From positions 1 to 64,000 of the forward strand of contig CAIMWF010000062.1 in NCBI GenBank assembly GCA_903845055.1: 64,000 bases of DNA. Reading direction: 5' to 3'. This document shows positions 63,294 to 64,000 of the stretch, piece after piece. The stretch's first letter is position 1, and each line of letters starts with the position of its first letter. A model generated the notes under the pieces. The model saw nothing but the letters and a program-made list of their open reading frames with translations, had not been told where the DNA came from and made no database searches. The stretch is from an uncultured Bacteroidales bacterium. Lineage in GTDB: Bacteria > Bacteroidota > Bacteroidia > Bacteroidales > FEN-979. A program made the translations under genes and the position numbers.

Positions 63294-63331
63294 ATTCGTT
63301 ATTCGTTATTCGTTATTCGATATTCGTTATT
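63294..63331. repeat. ATTCGTT tandem array
   Basis: Five copies of a 7-bp unit ATTCGTT (one reads ATTCGAT) followed by a partial one. It overlaps the last codons and the stop of the O-antigen ligase-like gene. The same kind of array occurs at 60796 and 62235, with different units. Confidence 0.85.
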
Positions 63332-64000
63332 CCCTTCTTTTCCACCCCTTCCCTCCCGGTAAAAAGATCCAGGGCCACAATGGCTGCCATAAATCCCCAT
63401 ACAGGTACGGAAGCCTTATCGGTATCAAGAAAGTTGTTCATGGTACCGTGAAGGAAATAGGTTATCAGGGCTAGCATCAGCGAGAGGCTGAGCATCCTGA
63501 CCTCAGGATCCGCCGATCGCCGGTAGACCCTCATGGCCGTGGTAATGAACAGGATGACCGAAGCGATCACGAGGAGCATTCCGGGCAGCCCCTGCTCGGA
63601 CAAGGGGCCGATGTATTCGCTGTGCGCATTGCCACGGTCCCCCGCATTGGTGCTGATCAGGGTCTTTTCGCCCGAGCGCTGGAAGGGGGCATATTCAAAC
63701 TGGTAGGTTCCGGGGCCATACCCGAAAACGGGGCGGTCCTCGAACATCCGCAGGGCCGACTGCCAGCGGTTGATCCGTTCCAGATTTGAATTATCAGTCG
63801 ATATATTGGAGATGGAGCGAAGGTGTTCAACAAAATTTGCAGAAGGGCCCTGCCGGTTCTTTTCGAGGCGGTCGAGGATCTCGAAGGAAAAAATATAGAA
63901 GATGAAACCGAGGATGATGGCCACAAACAGGATCCATTTGACCTTGATACGGAATATCACAATAACAAGAACGCCAAGTGCAAAAGCAAGGCTGAGCCAT
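63313..64000 (-). CDS. O-antigen ligase/polymerase-like membrane protein, partial (N-terminus outside window)
   Basis: The frame is open to the window edge; a GTG at 63960 is internal, since upstream codons continue a membrane helix (WLSLAFALGVLVI). The visible ~229 residues include a helix VKWILFVAIILGFIFYIF, the periplasmic loop with RINRWQSALRMFEDRPVFGYGPGTYQFEY, then AHSEYIGPLSEQGLPGMLLVI and several helices. The Gx[GY]xGT and H[NS]xY/xE patterns are typical of the WaaL/Wzy (PF04932) superfamily, which ligates or polymerises glycans. Surroundings of lipid A genes fit. Ligase versus polymerase cannot be separated here. Confidence 0.82.
   Translation of the reverse strand, partial: WLSLAFALGVLVIVIFRIKVKWILFVAIILGFIFYIFSFEILDRLEKNRQGPSANFVEHLRSISNISTDNSNLERINRWQSALRMFEDRPVFGYGPGTYQFEYAPFQRSGEKTLISTNAGDRGNAHSEYIGPLSEQGLPGMLLVIASVILFITTAMRVYRRSADPEVRMLSLSLMLALITYFLHGTMNNFLDTDKASVPVWGFMAAIVALDLFTGREGVEKKGITNIE

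Overview
The window reads as chromosomal DNA of a Bacteroidota bacterium (Bacteroidales/Marinilabiliales-like; no finer placement is possible from sequence alone). Grounds: an lpxC-fabZ fusion inside lpxD / lpxC-fabZ / lpxA, a PorX-type response regulator with a PglZ domain, secreted giants ending in type IX secretion (T9SS) type A sorting domains, and Bacteroidota-style promoters (TTG-N19/20-TAnnTTTG). No rRNA, tRNA, CRISPR array or mobile element was found.

Layout. (1) 1-19382, minus: two adjacent genes for giant secreted proteins made of ~88-residue Ig-like repeats. The first runs off the window (at least 2457 aa); the second is complete (3929 aa, 40 repeats, T9SS sorting domain). (2) 19785-23041, minus: a small secreted protein with its own promoter, then a NarL-type response regulator overlapping a TPR-containing sensor kinase. 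(3) 23403-38001, minus: the most interesting region, a chaperone-usher-like surface-fibre locus. In order of transcription it holds a DUF4402 pilin-like protein, a second DUF4402-like subunit, a PapD-like periplasmic chaperone, a 2748-aa T9SS-sorted giant, a third DUF4402-like subunit and an usher-like outer-membrane protein with two C-terminal SPOR domains. The first gene has its own promoter, a ~250-nt leader and a strong terminator behind it. (4) 38471-40948, minus: a secreted fibronectin-III protein without a sorting domain. (5) 41224-45623, minus: aroB-aroA, alanine dehydrogenase and a Crp/Fnr regulator. (6) 45821-51127, plus: a Tat-exported four-cluster ferredoxin, an NrfD-type quinol protein with an added periplasmic domain, a monohaem cytochrome c and a polytopic membrane protein. 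A near-perfect FNR box lies between regions 5 and 6. (7) 51560-56716: an orphan outer-membrane protein, tsaE, porX and an HD-domain hydrolase. (8) 56888-64000: lipid A genes with an ABC ATPase, an FkbM methyltransferase, efp, a second lpxD-like acyltransferase and a partial O-antigen ligase-like gene. Short heptamer tandem arrays sit in the gaps of this region.

How the parts may work together (inference). T9SS would carry the giants to the surface, and PorX is a known T9SS regulator in other Bacteroidota. The chaperone and usher-like protein would assemble DUF4402 subunits into a fibre, with the SPOR domains tying the usher to peptidoglycan. The kinase/regulator pair beside the locus is the obvious candidate controller. 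The redox operon next to the Crp/Fnr gene suggests oxygen- or redox-dependent electron transfer from quinol to cytochrome c.
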